59,831 bases of DNA from an uncultured Collinsella sp. (GCA_902470895.1 CABRID010000002.1:1-59831); one strand, 5' to 3'. Shown: positions 39,448 to 48,700, counted from the stretch's first letter. Made by a program: numbers and translations. The notes: generated from the sequence alone by a model not told the origin.

Positions 39448-41760
39448 CTACGCCGACGCGCTGTCGCGAGCCGCCTGGCATGTAGGAGTCTGACGCAGCG
39501 TAAGCGGCTTGTCCCCCGCCTCGGCCGACGTGGTCAGCGTATACGTGATCGTCGTCGTCTCGCCAGCATGCAGGTCAACGGTGCCCGAATAGAAGGGGAT
39601 TCCATGCCACGTAGCGGCACCAAGACCAAACTGGGTACCCTCAACCGTAAGGTCACTGATGTTGCCACCCGTCGGGGCAAACAACGAGACATTCAGACGC
39701 TCGTCGTCACGCGCGGCATCGGGTGCGCTCGCCGCAACGTAGTCGGGCAGCTTGCCAGCCTCCTCCTGCGTCATGATGTTCGTCAGGGTAACGGTGATGC
39801 GATAGGAGCACGTGCCGTCACCGTTCTTGATGCCCTGACCAATCTGAGTGTCGGCGTTCAGATACCAGTCGAGCTTGGAGAAGCTCAGGTTGTTAAAGTA
39901 AACGCCGGCAACGGGATCGGCACTCGGATCTTCCGGATCGGGCAGCGAAGCGTCAATGCCTGTCTCTTTGATGGCATTCTGCTCATCATCGTTTCTCATC
40001 CACGCGATCAGGCGGCCCTCTTCGGCACCGCGCTCAACGGCGCTGACAAGCTTCGTAACATCGACATCGCCGATACCGCCAAGGATCTTGTCGAAGGCAG
40101 CGCTGGCGACGGATGCAAAGATGCCGTCCGACTCCTCGACCGGATAGTTCCAGTACACATCGTGCATGAGGACCTTTGCGGCGTTGGTGCCGTCGACAAC
40201 CGTTCCGTCGGGCAGCGAGACATTACCGACCAGGCCCAGCAGATACTGCAGGAACACCGGGTCGATACCGATGACGCCATCAACGTCCTGTCCATACTGG
40301 GACTTCCACAGCGCGGCGACACGCTGCGAGTTGCGGGGCCAATCAGGCGAATAGGTATTGCCCGAGTTGTACAGGTTACTGTGGTTGCCGAACAGCGCCT
40401 CATCCTCTTCGTCGACGCTCTCGACTGCCTCATCCTCACTGAGTCCAATGCGGGGAACAAACTCGCCAATCGACATCTGGCCGTCAGTGACCGAAATCAG
40501 GCCCTGCGAACCGCCAAAGCCGCCGCAAGCACGAATCTCGACGTTGTTCATGGCGTACATAAGGTAGTTGCGCGTCTGGCCGTTGGCGCCGAGCATCTGG
40601 GGAAGGACGGGGGCGACCTTCTCCGCCGCGTCAACCGCGCCGTTGAGGGTGGCAAAGCCGTCCTTGGCCTTATCGACCAGCTCGGTCACCTGGGAAATAT
40701 GAGTATCGCCGATGCCCTGGACCTTCTCGTTGGCGCTCTTGAACACCTTCGAGCTGCTGGAAAGCGAATCGGCGACCGCCTGCAGCGCGGACACGTTAAT
40801 CATGCCGTCCTGGAACAGCTTGCCGGGCGTAGCCTGCGAAAGGTTATCGGCCATGGGAACCAGCGCATTGCTCGAGACATCGGACAGGGCGTCAATCATG
40901 GTGCGGGCCGCATTGATATCGCTGCCATACACCGGGATAAACGAAGCCGCCGCCCACAGCGGGCTCGAGGTCTCCGCCTTCATGCTGTTACAGAGCTCAT
41001 CGATCTTCTTCGCATCGTCGGGCAGCGTCGAAAAATCGCCCGACGTGACCTTGTCCTTAAGGCCACCGACGATCTCGACAGCCTCCTTCGCTTCGCTCTT
41101 TACGGTCTTTGCCGAGTTAAGCAGCATAAAGCCGCTTGCGCCAAGCGCAACGAGAAGCACCGCGACTACAGCGGCAATAATGGCGCCGGTGTAACGCTTT
41201 TTGCGCTCGCCCTTGCGATGGCGATGACGGACCAGACCGTCAGAGGTCGAACTCGACGAAGCGTCGCTACCGTAGTTCAAGCCAAAATCGTAATAATCTT
41301 CCTTGGAACCCGAGCCCGCAAACTCGGCACCGCTATCATCCAGGCGGGCGAACGTGCCAGTCTCGGAGGCGCCGGTGTAGATCGTGCCAAGGTTACCCGT
41401 AAGCCCCGCGCCACCGGCAGAGGGAGTATTGTTGGCGGCCTTGCCGGCATTAACGTTGCCGGCGGCATTCGCGGCGTTGGCAGCACCTGCGTTGTTCGCG
41501 GGTACCGAAGGAGCTCCGCTCGGCTGCGACGCGGAGGTTGCACCGCCCGCAAAGACATTCCCTCTTGCACGGCCGGTCTTTTTTGCCTTTTGAGACTGCT
41601 CGTACAGAGCGGTAAACATCGCCGTCTCGCCCGGGGACACGCGCTTACCGGAACCGCCCTGTCCAGCGCCGCCCGGCGTGCCGGCCTTACCAGCCCCGTT
41701 CGGACGCGGCGGAACTGCAGGACGGCCGCTATCGCTGCCCTTAAAGTGATTACCAGCCAT
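39448..41760 (-). CDS. DUF4012 domain membrane-anchored envelope protein
   Basis: A 770-residue protein. The ATG at 41760 has AGGA seven bases upstream. Residues 1-180 are a low-complexity cytoplasmic tail rich in Gly, Ala, Asn and Pro (NNAGAANAANAAGNVNAGKAANN). A basic stop (RHRHRKGERKKR) precedes one membrane helix at about 191-214. The rest is extracytoplasmic, with the DUF4012 pattern: RNYLMYAMNNVEIRACGGFGGSQGLISV, then FGNHSNLYNSGNTYSPDWPRN, YGQDVDGVIGIDPVFLQYLLG. DUF4012 proteins are found in actinobacterial cell-envelope or polysaccharide contexts with unknown activity. Confidence 0.85.
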   Translation of the reverse strand: MAGNHFKGSDSGRPAVPPRPNGAGKAGTPGGAGQGGSGKRVSPGETAMFTALYEQSQKAKKTGRARGNVFAGGATSASQPSGAPSVPANNAGAANAANAAGNVNAGKAANNTPSAGGAGLTGNLGTIYTGASETGTFARLDDSGAEFAGSGSKEDYYDFGLNYGSDASSSSTSDGLVRHRHRKGERKKRYTGAIIAAVVAVLLVALGASGFMLLNSAKTVKSEAKEAVEIVGGLKDKVTSGDFSTLPDDAKKIDELCNSMKAETSSPLWAAASFIPVYGSDINAARTMIDALSDVSSNALVPMADNLSQATPGKLFQDGMINVSALQAVADSLSSSSKVFKSANEKVQGIGDTHISQVTELVDKAKDGFATLNGAVDAAEKVAPVLPQMLGANGQTRNYLMYAMNNVEIRACGGFGGSQGLISVTDGQMSIGEFVPRIGLSEDEAVESVDEEDEALFGNHSNLYNSGNTYSPDWPRNSQRVAALWKSQYGQDVDGVIGIDPVFLQYLLGLVGNVSLPDGTVVDGTNAAKVLMHDVYWNYPVEESDGIFASVASAAFDKILGGIGDVDVTKLVSAVERGAEEGRLIAWMRNDDEQNAIKETGIDASLPDPEDPSADPVAGVYFNNLSFSKLDWYLNADTQIGQGIKNGDGTCSYRITVTLTNIMTQEEAGKLPDYVAASAPDAARDDERLNVSLFAPTGGNISDLTVEGTQFGLGAATWHGIPFYSGTVDLHAGETTTITYTLTTSAEAGDKPLTLRQTPTCQAARDSASA

Positions 41761-41909
41761 AAAGAAATCCTCGCAATTGAGTCGCAATGAAAAAGTCCAT
41801 AACGTTACTAGTTTATGGCATTTTGAGCATCGACAGCTAAACTCCAGACACGGACATCAATTGGCGAAAATGCGGCACAACACCTTTTCTGTCTTGGCGG
41901 CGGCGCTAG

Positions 41910-42932
41910 CTACACCGTGAGGAACATCATCACGATGATCATGACAAAGCCGATAAGGTCGGTCGGCAAAAACACCGTCCCCAGCATAACGGCGCTGGTG
42001 ATGGTCGCCGAAACCGGCTCCACAGTTCCGATGAGGCTCGCGCGCACCGAGCCGATGTCCTTAACGCCCTGCATATAAAGCATGTAAGCAAAAAACGAGC
42101 CGATAACCACGAACACCGCGAGCGCCTCGATGCCGGCAGCGTCGAGCGCCGGCATATGCGCCCAGGGCTGCACGAAGACGCACGAGACCACGCCCGCTGT
42201 GAGCATTGCCGAACCCGTGACGATGGGGCTGCCGTATTCGGGCAGGATCTTGGCGGGAATCACCGCCATACACGCGGCGCTGACCGCACACATAAGACCT
42301 GCTGCCAGGCCAAGCGGCGAGATATTCAGGCTGGTGGGGTCGCCGCCGGTGGCGATTAAAAAGGTTCCACCCAGAGCCAGGCCAATGCCGATGACTTCGC
42401 GAGTACGCGGCATGCGGCGATCGGTCACGCAGGTGTAGCCCATGATGATAACGAGCTGCAGGCACTGGAGCACCGTCGCGGTTCCGGCGTTCGTCAGGCG
42501 CACGGCCGAAAGATAGCAAAACTGGTTGAACAGCAGGCCAAAGGCGGTAAAGAGCAGCAGCTGCTTGCGATCGGCGGGTGTGGTCCAAAGCTTGACCAGG
42601 CGTGCGCGGTCGCGCGTGACAACCACAGCCATAAAGAGCAGGCCGGCGAGAATCTGACGCACGCTCATAAGCCACAGCGTATCGACATGGTAGGTATCGA
42701 ACAAAAAACTCGCGCTGGTGCCCGAGAAGCCCCAAAACGAACCGCCCACCAGCGTAGCCAAGACGCCCGTGATCATCTTGCGCGTCGAAGCGCTGTTCAG
42801 GCGGTCGCGCCATGCGCGACGGGTGTTGCGGCTGAGCTCGTCGGTGCCCTCGGGCACATCAATGTTCGATATATCGGTCATCGGCACCGAAGCCCCTGCG
42901 CCTTCGACCTGCTCGACACACTCTTTGCTCAT
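41910..42932 (-). CDS. EamA/DMT family transporter
   Basis: A 340-residue membrane protein with ten hydrophobic helices arranged as two EamA repeats (GGSFWGFSGTSASFLF in the first, LGLAAGLMCAVSAACMAVIPAKIL in the second). The end of the second repeat, GSVRASLIGTVEPVSATITSAVMLGTVF, is the signature segment. The ATG at 42932 is preceded by GGGGGAGTGGA. The N-terminal 65 residues are hydrophilic. Substrate is unknown; family members export amino acids or other metabolites. The spacer to the DUF4012 gene (41761-41909) shows nothing clear. Confidence 0.88.
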   Translation of the reverse strand: MSKECVEQVEGAGASVPMTDISNIDVPEGTDELSRNTRRAWRDRLNSASTRKMITGVLATLVGGSFWGFSGTSASFLFDTYHVDTLWLMSVRQILAGLLFMAVVVTRDRARLVKLWTTPADRKQLLLFTAFGLLFNQFCYLSAVRLTNAGTATVLQCLQLVIIMGYTCVTDRRMPRTREVIGIGLALGGTFLIATGGDPTSLNISPLGLAAGLMCAVSAACMAVIPAKILPEYGSPIVTGSAMLTAGVVSCVFVQPWAHMPALDAAGIEALAVFVVIGSFFAYMLYMQGVKDIGSVRASLIGTVEPVSATITSAVMLGTVFLPTDLIGFVMIIVMMFLTV

Positions 42933-43163
42933 TCCACTCCCCCGAAACAGCCTGGAAGCAATTCGGCTTACCTTACCACGGCGAAGACACCAGCTGGAGG
43001 CTTGTCCGCTTATCGGTAGGACAATTCCGCAGGCGTCTTTCCATAGCTCGATACCGCAATGGCCTTGCATTATGCGACAGCCAAATCGCGGCAGCAGGCT
43101 CTTTTGAAATGGATGCGACAAAGCCCCCGAATTCCACAATGTAAGCGATTTTTAAAAATGTTC

Positions 43164-43192
43164 TTGCCACCGAGTTCAGGCTCCGTTATATT
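43164..43192 (+). promoter_or_regulatory. Promoter of tRNA-Val
   Basis: TTGCCA (43164-43169), 17 bases, TATATT (43187-43192), 29 bases before the tRNA. Confidence 0.75.
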
Positions 43193-43221
43193 ATCCCTTG
43201 CGCGCTTGCGCACCCTTGATC

Positions 43222-43296
43222 GGGCGTTTAGCTCAGGGGGAGAGCGCTTCCCTGACACGGAAGAGGTCAGAAGTTCAAATCTTCTAACGCCCACCA
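43222..43296 (+). tRNA. tRNA-Val(GAC)
   Basis: A 75-base cloverleaf with encoded CCA. The acceptor is GGGCGTT/AACGCCC, and the anticodon stem CTTCC/GGAAG has loop CTGACAC and anticodon GAC. The T-arm is AGAAG-TTCAAAT-CTTCT. It opens the accessory stretch to its right, but I see no second copy of its 3' end in the window. Confidence 0.96.
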
Positions 43297-43304
43297 AATG
43301 TTCG

Positions 43305-43341
43305 CAGCTCAGAGGCTATGTCCTCTGGGCTGTTTTGTTTT
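43305..43341 (+). terminator. Terminator of tRNA-Val
   Basis: CAGCTCAGAGG pairs with CCTCTGGGCTG around CTATGT, followed by TTTTGTTTT. The region 43342-43590 has no credible gene. Confidence 0.85.
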
Positions 43342-43590
43342 ATGTCGCCAAATCAGCTGGCAGCTCCAACCGCCCAAGCAACCACCCTGCCCATACACAA
43401 AACCGCGTCAGCGACCCAAGTGCCTATCCCGGCTGACTCCGCAGTCAATCAAAACCGCCCCAATAGTCACCGAGGCCGAGACCAACACGTCTCGAACCCA
43501 TCCGAGCCGCAACTTCTCAGCAAAACGCCGCGATGTCTGTGCCCTGCGGTATCCTTGAGCCACTTGCACCTGCAGCACCAAGGAGCCGCC

Positions 43591-44277
43591 ATGCGCACCG
43601 AGCTCGATGTCCCCTTTTCGCACAAAGAAGAAGCCAAGGCGCTGGGCGCCAAATGGGACCGGACCAAGAAGATCTGGTATGTACCCAGCGGCGTCAACCC
43701 CGAGCCCTTTGCCGAGTGGCTGCCCGGTGTTGACCGATCCGACCCCTCAGCGCCGTATATATATCTAGTACTGGGCAAGCGCGAGTGCTGGAAGTGCCAC
43801 AAAGAGACCTCGGTCGCGGCCTTCGGCATTCCCTATCGAGCCGATAACGACGAGAGCATCGTCATCGCGCACGCGCCCAACGAAGCCGGGCACATTGCCA
43901 TCGACACGGCCAACGCCAACGCACTCGCCATCGTGCCCGCTCTTGGCTGCGTGCCGGGCGAGATCCGCGACTATCTTTCTAAGCGCTGCGGCTACAAGCC
44001 CGTAGGCGCGCGAGCCTCCAAAGCCCCGTCGCTCGGCAACACGTGCACCAGTTGCGACGCGCTGCAAGGCAGCCGCTATCTGTTCGAGGAGCCCTCGTCC
44101 CCGTTTGCCCTCACTGCCATCAACAAGCTGCCGGCACTGGAGTTTGTGCGCGTCGAAGTTGCCGGCGTCTTTGGCGTCCCGGCCGCGCGTACCGACTTTG
44201 ACCAGGCGCTCTTTACCTGGGCACGCGACCATCACGCCGAGTTCCACAGGCAACTCGGTGAGGGGGTTTATTTGTAG
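43591..44277 (+). CDS. DUF5710 domain protein with Cys pairs
   Basis: A 228-residue protein whose ATG follows AAGGAGCCGCC; the open frame extends far upstream but without another site. The N-terminal 45 residues (ELDVPFSHKEEAKALGAKWDRTKKIWYVP) match the DUF5710 pattern also seen appended to plasmid primases. Two Cys pairs follow (CWKCHKE near residue 67, CTSCD near 154), which may bind zinc across the rest of the protein. Function is not known; the domain is thought to bind nucleic acid or protein. First gene of an accessory stretch, convergent with the next gene. Confidence 0.72.
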   Translation: MRTELDVPFSHKEEAKALGAKWDRTKKIWYVPSGVNPEPFAEWLPGVDRSDPSAPYIYLVLGKRECWKCHKETSVAAFGIPYRADNDESIVIAHAPNEAGHIAIDTANANALAIVPALGCVPGEIRDYLSKRCGYKPVGARASKAPSLGNTCTSCDALQGSRYLFEEPSSPFALTAINKLPALEFVRVEVAGVFGVPAARTDFDQALFTWARDHHAEFHRQLGEGVYL

Positions 44278-44315
44278 GGACGGAGATGCCTTCACAGCCA
44301 GCTCCTCCGCATTAC

Positions 44316-44600
44316 CTATCCCTCGTCGCCGGCGTCATACACGATATCGAGGCCACAAACAGGGCATTTCTCCGGATACACCGGCATATGAATGCCTGTC
44401 TGTTTTCTCACTTCGTCGCTGAGTCTGTCACGCGCATCGATGAACCGAATGTCGAGACACGGTATTTGCGAGCCGCAGCAAGGGCAGGTGACGACAAACG
44501 ACCCGCAATCAACCTCTACGCTCGGAAACATATTGTTGTCTATAAGGGCACACGGCAGTTTTCCGTACTTCCCCATCGCAATATCGCCTCGCCAGCTCAT
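44316..44600 (-). CDS. Small Cys-pair (zinc-ribbon-like) protein
   Basis: A 94-residue protein. The ATG at 44600 follows AGGGGAGCG. Two CxxC units (TCPCCGSQ and KCPVCGLD) 41 residues apart suggest one zinc ribbon. The N-terminal third is a short beta-like segment. I do not recognise a family. It is convergent with the DUF5710 gene, 38 bases apart, and transcribed towards it. Existence as a gene rests on the ribosome binding site and the CxxC pairs. Confidence 0.6.
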   Translation of the reverse strand: MSWRGDIAMGKYGKLPCALIDNNMFPSVEVDCGSFVVTCPCCGSQIPCLDIRFIDARDRLSDEVRKQTGIHMPVYPEKCPVCGLDIVYDAGDEG

Positions 44601-44722
44601 ACACGCTCCCCTCTCGCTATACAAATCAGGAAGAGCATGCACCGGCGGGCGTGCGCGAGATTGCATCGCCACGCGATCCGATCAAACAACACGATCGTCA
44701 AAGAATGCCAAAGCCAAATACG

Positions 44723-45805
44723 CTAATACGGCAGAAGCCCCGCCTTTTCACGCTTCTTTTCCGAGCGATCGAACTCAATGCGATGGGCCTCAAGAAACAC
44801 CGTATCGGGTCGCCACTGACGCTCACTCGGCTGCCTTAGCGTCGCACCCGCAAAGGAAGCGTAGTCGGTCTTATCCAGCAGGTACGATCCGCACAGCCGA
44901 TATTCGCCGCAAACAGGCTCAAACGAAATCAGGTGAGCATCAAATAGGGAATGAAGATCGCGCCGAAGCAGAATACCGTTGCTGGCAACCTGCGATTTGG
45001 GTCCCGAGTAATTCTCGATATGCGCAGCCTCCAGAGCTTCGCTGACGCCGCAGTCCGACACCGCGCAACGGCCATCATAGGCGGCAACGAGCTGCTTGCG
45101 GAACCATTGCTGCCCCAATCGCTCGCGCCTTAACGCATAGCGGACCTTTTCGTCGTCGGTCACACCCTGTCCGGCAAACTCAATATCGACGGGTATGTGC
45201 TTCAGATAACTCATGTCGGGCGCAAAACGAGGGTCCGGTCCGCCTTTATGAACAGGACCGTGCAGAACAAACCATCCGTTTTCGGGCTCGAACCGCTCAA
45301 CAAACGCAAGGCCGAGCACCTTATAGCCCACCTCGGTTGCAAATATGACTCCGACCGGAACGCCACATTCCATGCAGTTGAGCATTTTACGGTTATAGTC
45401 TTGGTCTCGAGAACCAACGGCGCCTGGCGCTTGAACCGAATACTTAATGACCCACGTGCCATCGTCCAAATAGAGCGGAGGCACATCGGTGTAGAAGCTC
45501 TTTTTAGAGTTATGGACCGAAAGCGCAAAGATCTTATTGGGATCTTGCTTCACCCGATCCTGGCCCGGCCAGAAGATCCCTGAATCCCGCGTTACGGGAA
45601 AGAAGACCGAGCCAATTCTCAAACGATACTGATACTGAGGGCTATCTTCCTTGGTGTGGTGCGGAAGGCTGGTCCAAACGCCGCCGCGCTGTTCCTCACC
45701 CAGAAACCACTCCCATGCCTCAACGTATTCGGAAGGCACGAGACTGCAGGCGCGGTCATAGCTTGGTCCATCCATCAACGGAACAGCAAGGTCAATGTCG
45801 TTCAT
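44723..45805 (-). CDS. HNH endonuclease, possibly modification-dependent
   Basis: A 360-residue protein. I use the ATG at 45805. The C-terminal part has the HNH_2-type core: CAVSDCGVSEALEAAHIENYSGPKSQVASNGILLRRDLHSLFD, with two Cys, the AAHI histidine, N and the H-x-x-x-D ending. The N-terminal 220 residues resemble in layout an SRA/PUA-like reader (FALSVHNSKKSFYTDVPPLYLDDGTWVIKYSVQ, then GVPVGVIFATEVGYKVLGLAFVERF). Such pairs occur in enzymes that cut modified DNA, so defence against modified phage DNA is a reasonable guess. Confidence 0.75.
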   Translation of the reverse strand: MNDIDLAVPLMDGPSYDRACSLVPSEYVEAWEWFLGEEQRGGVWTSLPHHTKEDSPQYQYRLRIGSVFFPVTRDSGIFWPGQDRVKQDPNKIFALSVHNSKKSFYTDVPPLYLDDGTWVIKYSVQAPGAVGSRDQDYNRKMLNCMECGVPVGVIFATEVGYKVLGLAFVERFEPENGWFVLHGPVHKGGPDPRFAPDMSYLKHIPVDIEFAGQGVTDDEKVRYALRRERLGQQWFRKQLVAAYDGRCAVSDCGVSEALEAAHIENYSGPKSQVASNGILLRRDLHSLFDAHLISFEPVCGEYRLCGSYLLDKTDYASFAGATLRQPSERQWRPDTVFLEAHRIEFDRSEKKREKAGLLPY

Positions 45806-46020
45806 CGCCAGCACCTACAACCATACGAACGCGAGTCATGCCCCTCAATAATATGGCCGAGAGTCAATTATTACGAGATCTCATTCCGCGATCGGCACAT
45901 CGTTGATGCTCTCGGTTTGCCGCTGGCGCGCTTGTACCCCGCTACCCCACTTCCCTGTATACTGATGTAGCACGTGTTTCGTCCGGGCTTGTTGGGCCGG
46001 GTCGTTCATGGGAGGGTCTT

Positions 46021-46512
46021 ATGGCTGCCTCGAATCCGCCTAAGGGGAGCGTTTCTTCTTCGTCCATCAAGCCGGTTACGCGCAAGGCCGTGCGTTGCCA
46101 GCGCGAGGTCGCTTGGCTTGTCACGCAGGCGGCGGGCAGGCTTGTGGCGACCACTCAGGACGTCAATGCGCCTACGCCGAGCTTTGTGTTAGCGGCGGCA
46201 CTGGATTTTGTGCGCCAATTGGAGCTTGCCGCGCAGGATGCCAACGGCCACCTCGACTACCAGAACGTTATGGCGCCCGACCTGCAAACGTTCTGTCACA
46301 TGGCCAAGTTGCCTGCCGCGCCCAATGCGCTTTCGGACGCAGGCTACATGTTTACGCTCTCGGGCGCGGACCTTATCCGCGACATCTATGCATACTGTAG
46401 CGAGCTCGCCGAGCGCCACGTCTTTGACGCGGCAGAAGTCAAACCGGGAAATGTCATCAAGCTGGTTCTTAGGCTGTTCTTGACAGACGGGTTCGGGGCC
46501 ATGCCGGCGTAA
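46021..46512 (+). CDS. Hypothetical protein, 163 residues
   Basis: Not recognised. The ATG follows a strong GGGAGGGTCTT site, and a TATACT box lies at about 45954-45959. The N-terminal 20 residues are Ser/Pro/Lys-rich and probably disordered. The remainder is helical (EVAWLVTQAAGRLVATTQDV, FVLAAALDFVRQLELAAQDANG, YAYCSELAERHVFDAAEVKPGNVIKLVLRLFL) with no membrane span and two Cys. It converges with the AlbA_2 gene. It could be a small DNA- or RNA-associated regulator, but nothing in the sequence decides this. Confidence 0.6.
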   Translation: MAASNPPKGSVSSSSIKPVTRKAVRCQREVAWLVTQAAGRLVATTQDVNAPTPSFVLAAALDFVRQLELAAQDANGHLDYQNVMAPDLQTFCHMAKLPAAPNALSDAGYMFTLSGADLIRDIYAYCSELAERHVFDAAEVKPGNVIKLVLRLFLTDGFGAMPA

Positions 46513-46612
46513 GCCGAGTCTTTAGCATCACCGTCGACTGGGCAACAACCGCTTTACCTTAATGGACGCCAATCGAGGGTCGATTATTGGGTCGCCTCGT
46601 CCACTAACGCAT

Positions 46613-48079
46613 CTATCCCACGCACTCCGACAGTCGATACTTGCGGTTGCGGCTCGTCGCCGGCGCCGTGGGCTCAAGCTCGCCTTGAGCAATGAGCGCG
46701 TTGACGCGCGACCTAACCTGGGAAATTGTGAGCCCTGTGCGCTCTGCCAGCTCGCGCGTCCCCAGCTCGCCGTAGTGTTTGAGTGCCGTCACAATTAAGC
46801 CCCCGCCATGATCGACCGGCTCGATCTTTGAACGGTAAAATACGACCTTGAACCGATCGAATCCCGGGCAGAACAGGGGCTCGGCCAGACCATGCGCGCG
46901 CATGGCATCGATCATCATCGGGATGCCCGAGCCATTGCCCTCAGCCGGCGAACCTGCGCCATCCGGCAGCGGGACAATCGACATGAGCTTCACAAGCGTC
47001 GCGTTACGGCATCGGGAGCTGCCGTCAAACAAGTTCTCGCGAGTCTTTCCCCCGTAAAGGCCGCCAGGATTCGTCACCTCGACACGATCATCAAAGACGT
47101 CGACGGCAATCGATTGTCCACAGAACCGATCCCCGTATTCTCGATGGATTACGGCGTTGGCGATTGCTTCGCGCAGAACCTCCTCGGGAATCTCAAGCGA
47201 GTCGACACGCGAGACGCCTTGGACGGTCGAGGTTCGCCGCAAATTCTTGGCGACGGCTGCGACGGCATCCGAGATCATCTCGCCCAACGTTCCCTCACAG
47301 ATTGTGCGGTCCATGAACCTCAGCGACCCCGCCATGCCCTTCTGAGTTCCCGCATGGACAGCCACGTCAATGAAGAGCTTGGGATAGAACTGCTGAGGGT
47401 AGGTGCCCACAACTAGGAGTCCAGCCTTGGTGACATTGCCCTGGGAATCAAGGATATTTAGGCGCTCCAGTTTCGTTTGTTTGTCCGGCGCGCCGCGCAT
47501 TGCCCGGGGCGTCAACGAGAAAGCCCGATCTATCGTACGGTCGACCAGCGTCTCGTCGAGATCGTCCGCGCCCGCACCCGCCACCGCGTCGCGATCGCTC
47601 GGAGTCGCTCGACCGTATGACGCCAATGCGAGCACCTCGGTCGATGAAAGCGGCACATCTTTGTCATCGATGCGCTTGTAGCTGCCGCCCTGGGCGCCCC
47701 GCTCTATGACATAGCAGGGCTTGCTCGACGGATCGAGCTCCTCAATCGTAATGACGAGAACGATGACGCCCTGAAGCTCCACTCGCTCGATCGTGTATTT
47801 GGGCGGATTGGCCAGCTTTCCGCGACCGCCGGCATCGCCCATGCCCGCCACGAATTGGTTGAGCACTTTCTCGGTCTCGAAGTTCTCAACCGGGACAAAA
47901 CCTGCGCGCTCACTCACTCCGAGCACGATGGTTCCGCCGGCAGTGTTCGCGAATGCGCTCACCGTTTCCCACACGTCGCGGGAAAGCGTCGTGGCGCTCT
48001 CCTTCACTTCGACGTTAAGATCATCCGAGCCCATACGCCTTAAAGACTCAAGCAGACCGGTCAGCTCGTTTTCGTTCAT
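46613..48079 (-). CDS. AlbA_2/Schlafen-type putative transcriptional regulator
   Basis: A 488-residue protein. The ATG at 48079 follows AAAGGACG. The N-terminal domain is the AlbA_2 (divergent AAA-4, Schlafen) domain: NVEVKESATTLSRDVWETVSAFANTAGGTIVLGVSE. In the middle, an ATP-binding HATPase_c_4-like region has EVLREAIANAVIHREY and a G-x-G (GNGSGIPMM) element. The C-terminus is a winged helix (TRELAERTGLTISQVRSRVNALIAQGELEP). Such proteins are often autoregulators or defence-linked; upstream repeats at 48143-48400 are candidate binding sites. Confidence 0.82.
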   Translation of the reverse strand: MNENELTGLLESLRRMGSDDLNVEVKESATTLSRDVWETVSAFANTAGGTIVLGVSERAGFVPVENFETEKVLNQFVAGMGDAGGRGKLANPPKYTIERVELQGVIVLVITIEELDPSSKPCYVIERGAQGGSYKRIDDKDVPLSSTEVLALASYGRATPSDRDAVAGAGADDLDETLVDRTIDRAFSLTPRAMRGAPDKQTKLERLNILDSQGNVTKAGLLVVGTYPQQFYPKLFIDVAVHAGTQKGMAGSLRFMDRTICEGTLGEMISDAVAAVAKNLRRTSTVQGVSRVDSLEIPEEVLREAIANAVIHREYGDRFCGQSIAVDVFDDRVEVTNPGGLYGGKTRENLFDGSSRCRNATLVKLMSIVPLPDGAGSPAEGNGSGIPMMIDAMRAHGLAEPLFCPGFDRFKVVFYRSKIEPVDHGGGLIVTALKHYGELGTRELAERTGLTISQVRSRVNALIAQGELEPTAPATSRNRKYRLSECVG

Positions 48080-48123
48080 CTGCACGTCCTTTCGCTCGGT
48101 CCCGCGGAGAATGCCGCGGATAG

Positions 48124-48386
48124 ATTTCCCTCGTCTCTCAGTTATCTCTCGTAATTATCTCTCATCTATCTCTCTATCTCTCGGCTTAGAGATAAGAGAT
48201 AGATAGAGATGGAATGTCTACCATTTGCTTCATTTATACATATTTTTGCTGGTAGAACAATCGGTATTGAGACAATACCATGATTGCCTGTCTCTTTGCT
48301 GCTCAGTTATCTCTCATATTTTTCTCTCATCTTCCTGTCATCTCTCATATTAGAGACGAATGAGAGACGAGAGATACGCGAGTGAT
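48124..48386. repeat. TATCTCTC repeat cluster in the AlbA_2 regulator promoter region
   Basis: TATCTCTC occurs at 48143, 48156, 48167, 48175 and 48308, with further partial copies (CATCTCTC, TTCTCTC). The complement (GAGATA, GAGAGA) recurs at 48187-48215 and 48350-48375, so the DNA can fold back. It is AT-rich, contrasting with the neighbours. It lies 44-300 bases upstream of the regulator start. A cluster like this suggests cooperative binding by the downstream regulator. Confidence 0.65.
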
Positions 48387-48563
48387 GGACGAGCGAGGAT
48401 TTTCGGACGGTCGGATATCGAGAGTGGATATTCGGACGGTTTTTGGGGCTTTTGCGGCAGATTCCGTCCAAATATCCATTCTCGTTCGATAGGTATCCGG
48501 AAATCCTCGCTCGTCCGTCCGAACATCCACTCTCGTTTGGCGAGTGTCCAATTATCCATGCTC
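48387..48563. repeat. Inverted repeats of a GGATATTCGGACGG-type motif
   Basis: A 21-base arm (48387-48407, GAGCGAGGATTTTCGGA in its core) is repeated inverted at 48496-48516 with one mismatch. A second 21-base motif (GAGAGTGGATATTCGGACGG) occurs at 48419-48439, inverted at 48464-48484 and again at 48515-48535. A related copy closes the block at 48541-48563. The family resembles the motif at 59668-59760. Confidence 0.7.
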
Positions 48564-48700
48564 ATGCAGCGGGCACGCGGGGCCTTTGCCCAATCCGCCA
48601 GCATCGTCTCCAGTTCGCCGCAGAGCCGCGGCCCCATATGGGTATACTCTCGGGGATTCGACTCGATTCGCCCCCGCTGGGGCGTCAAAGGAGACTGCAT

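Noticed and set aside
39568..41790. 740-codon plus-strand frame opposite the DUF4012 gene
   Set aside because: Antisense shadow; the minus-strand product has a membrane helix and family motifs.
46021..46512. Histone-fold reading of the 163-residue hypothetical protein
   Set aside because: A helix resembles histone helix 2 by eye, but no full histone-fold pattern is present; not supportable.
48124..48386. CRISPR-like interpretation of the TATCTCTC repeats
   Set aside because: Units are 8 bases with irregular spacing of 8 to 13 bases and no spacers; no cas genes are near.
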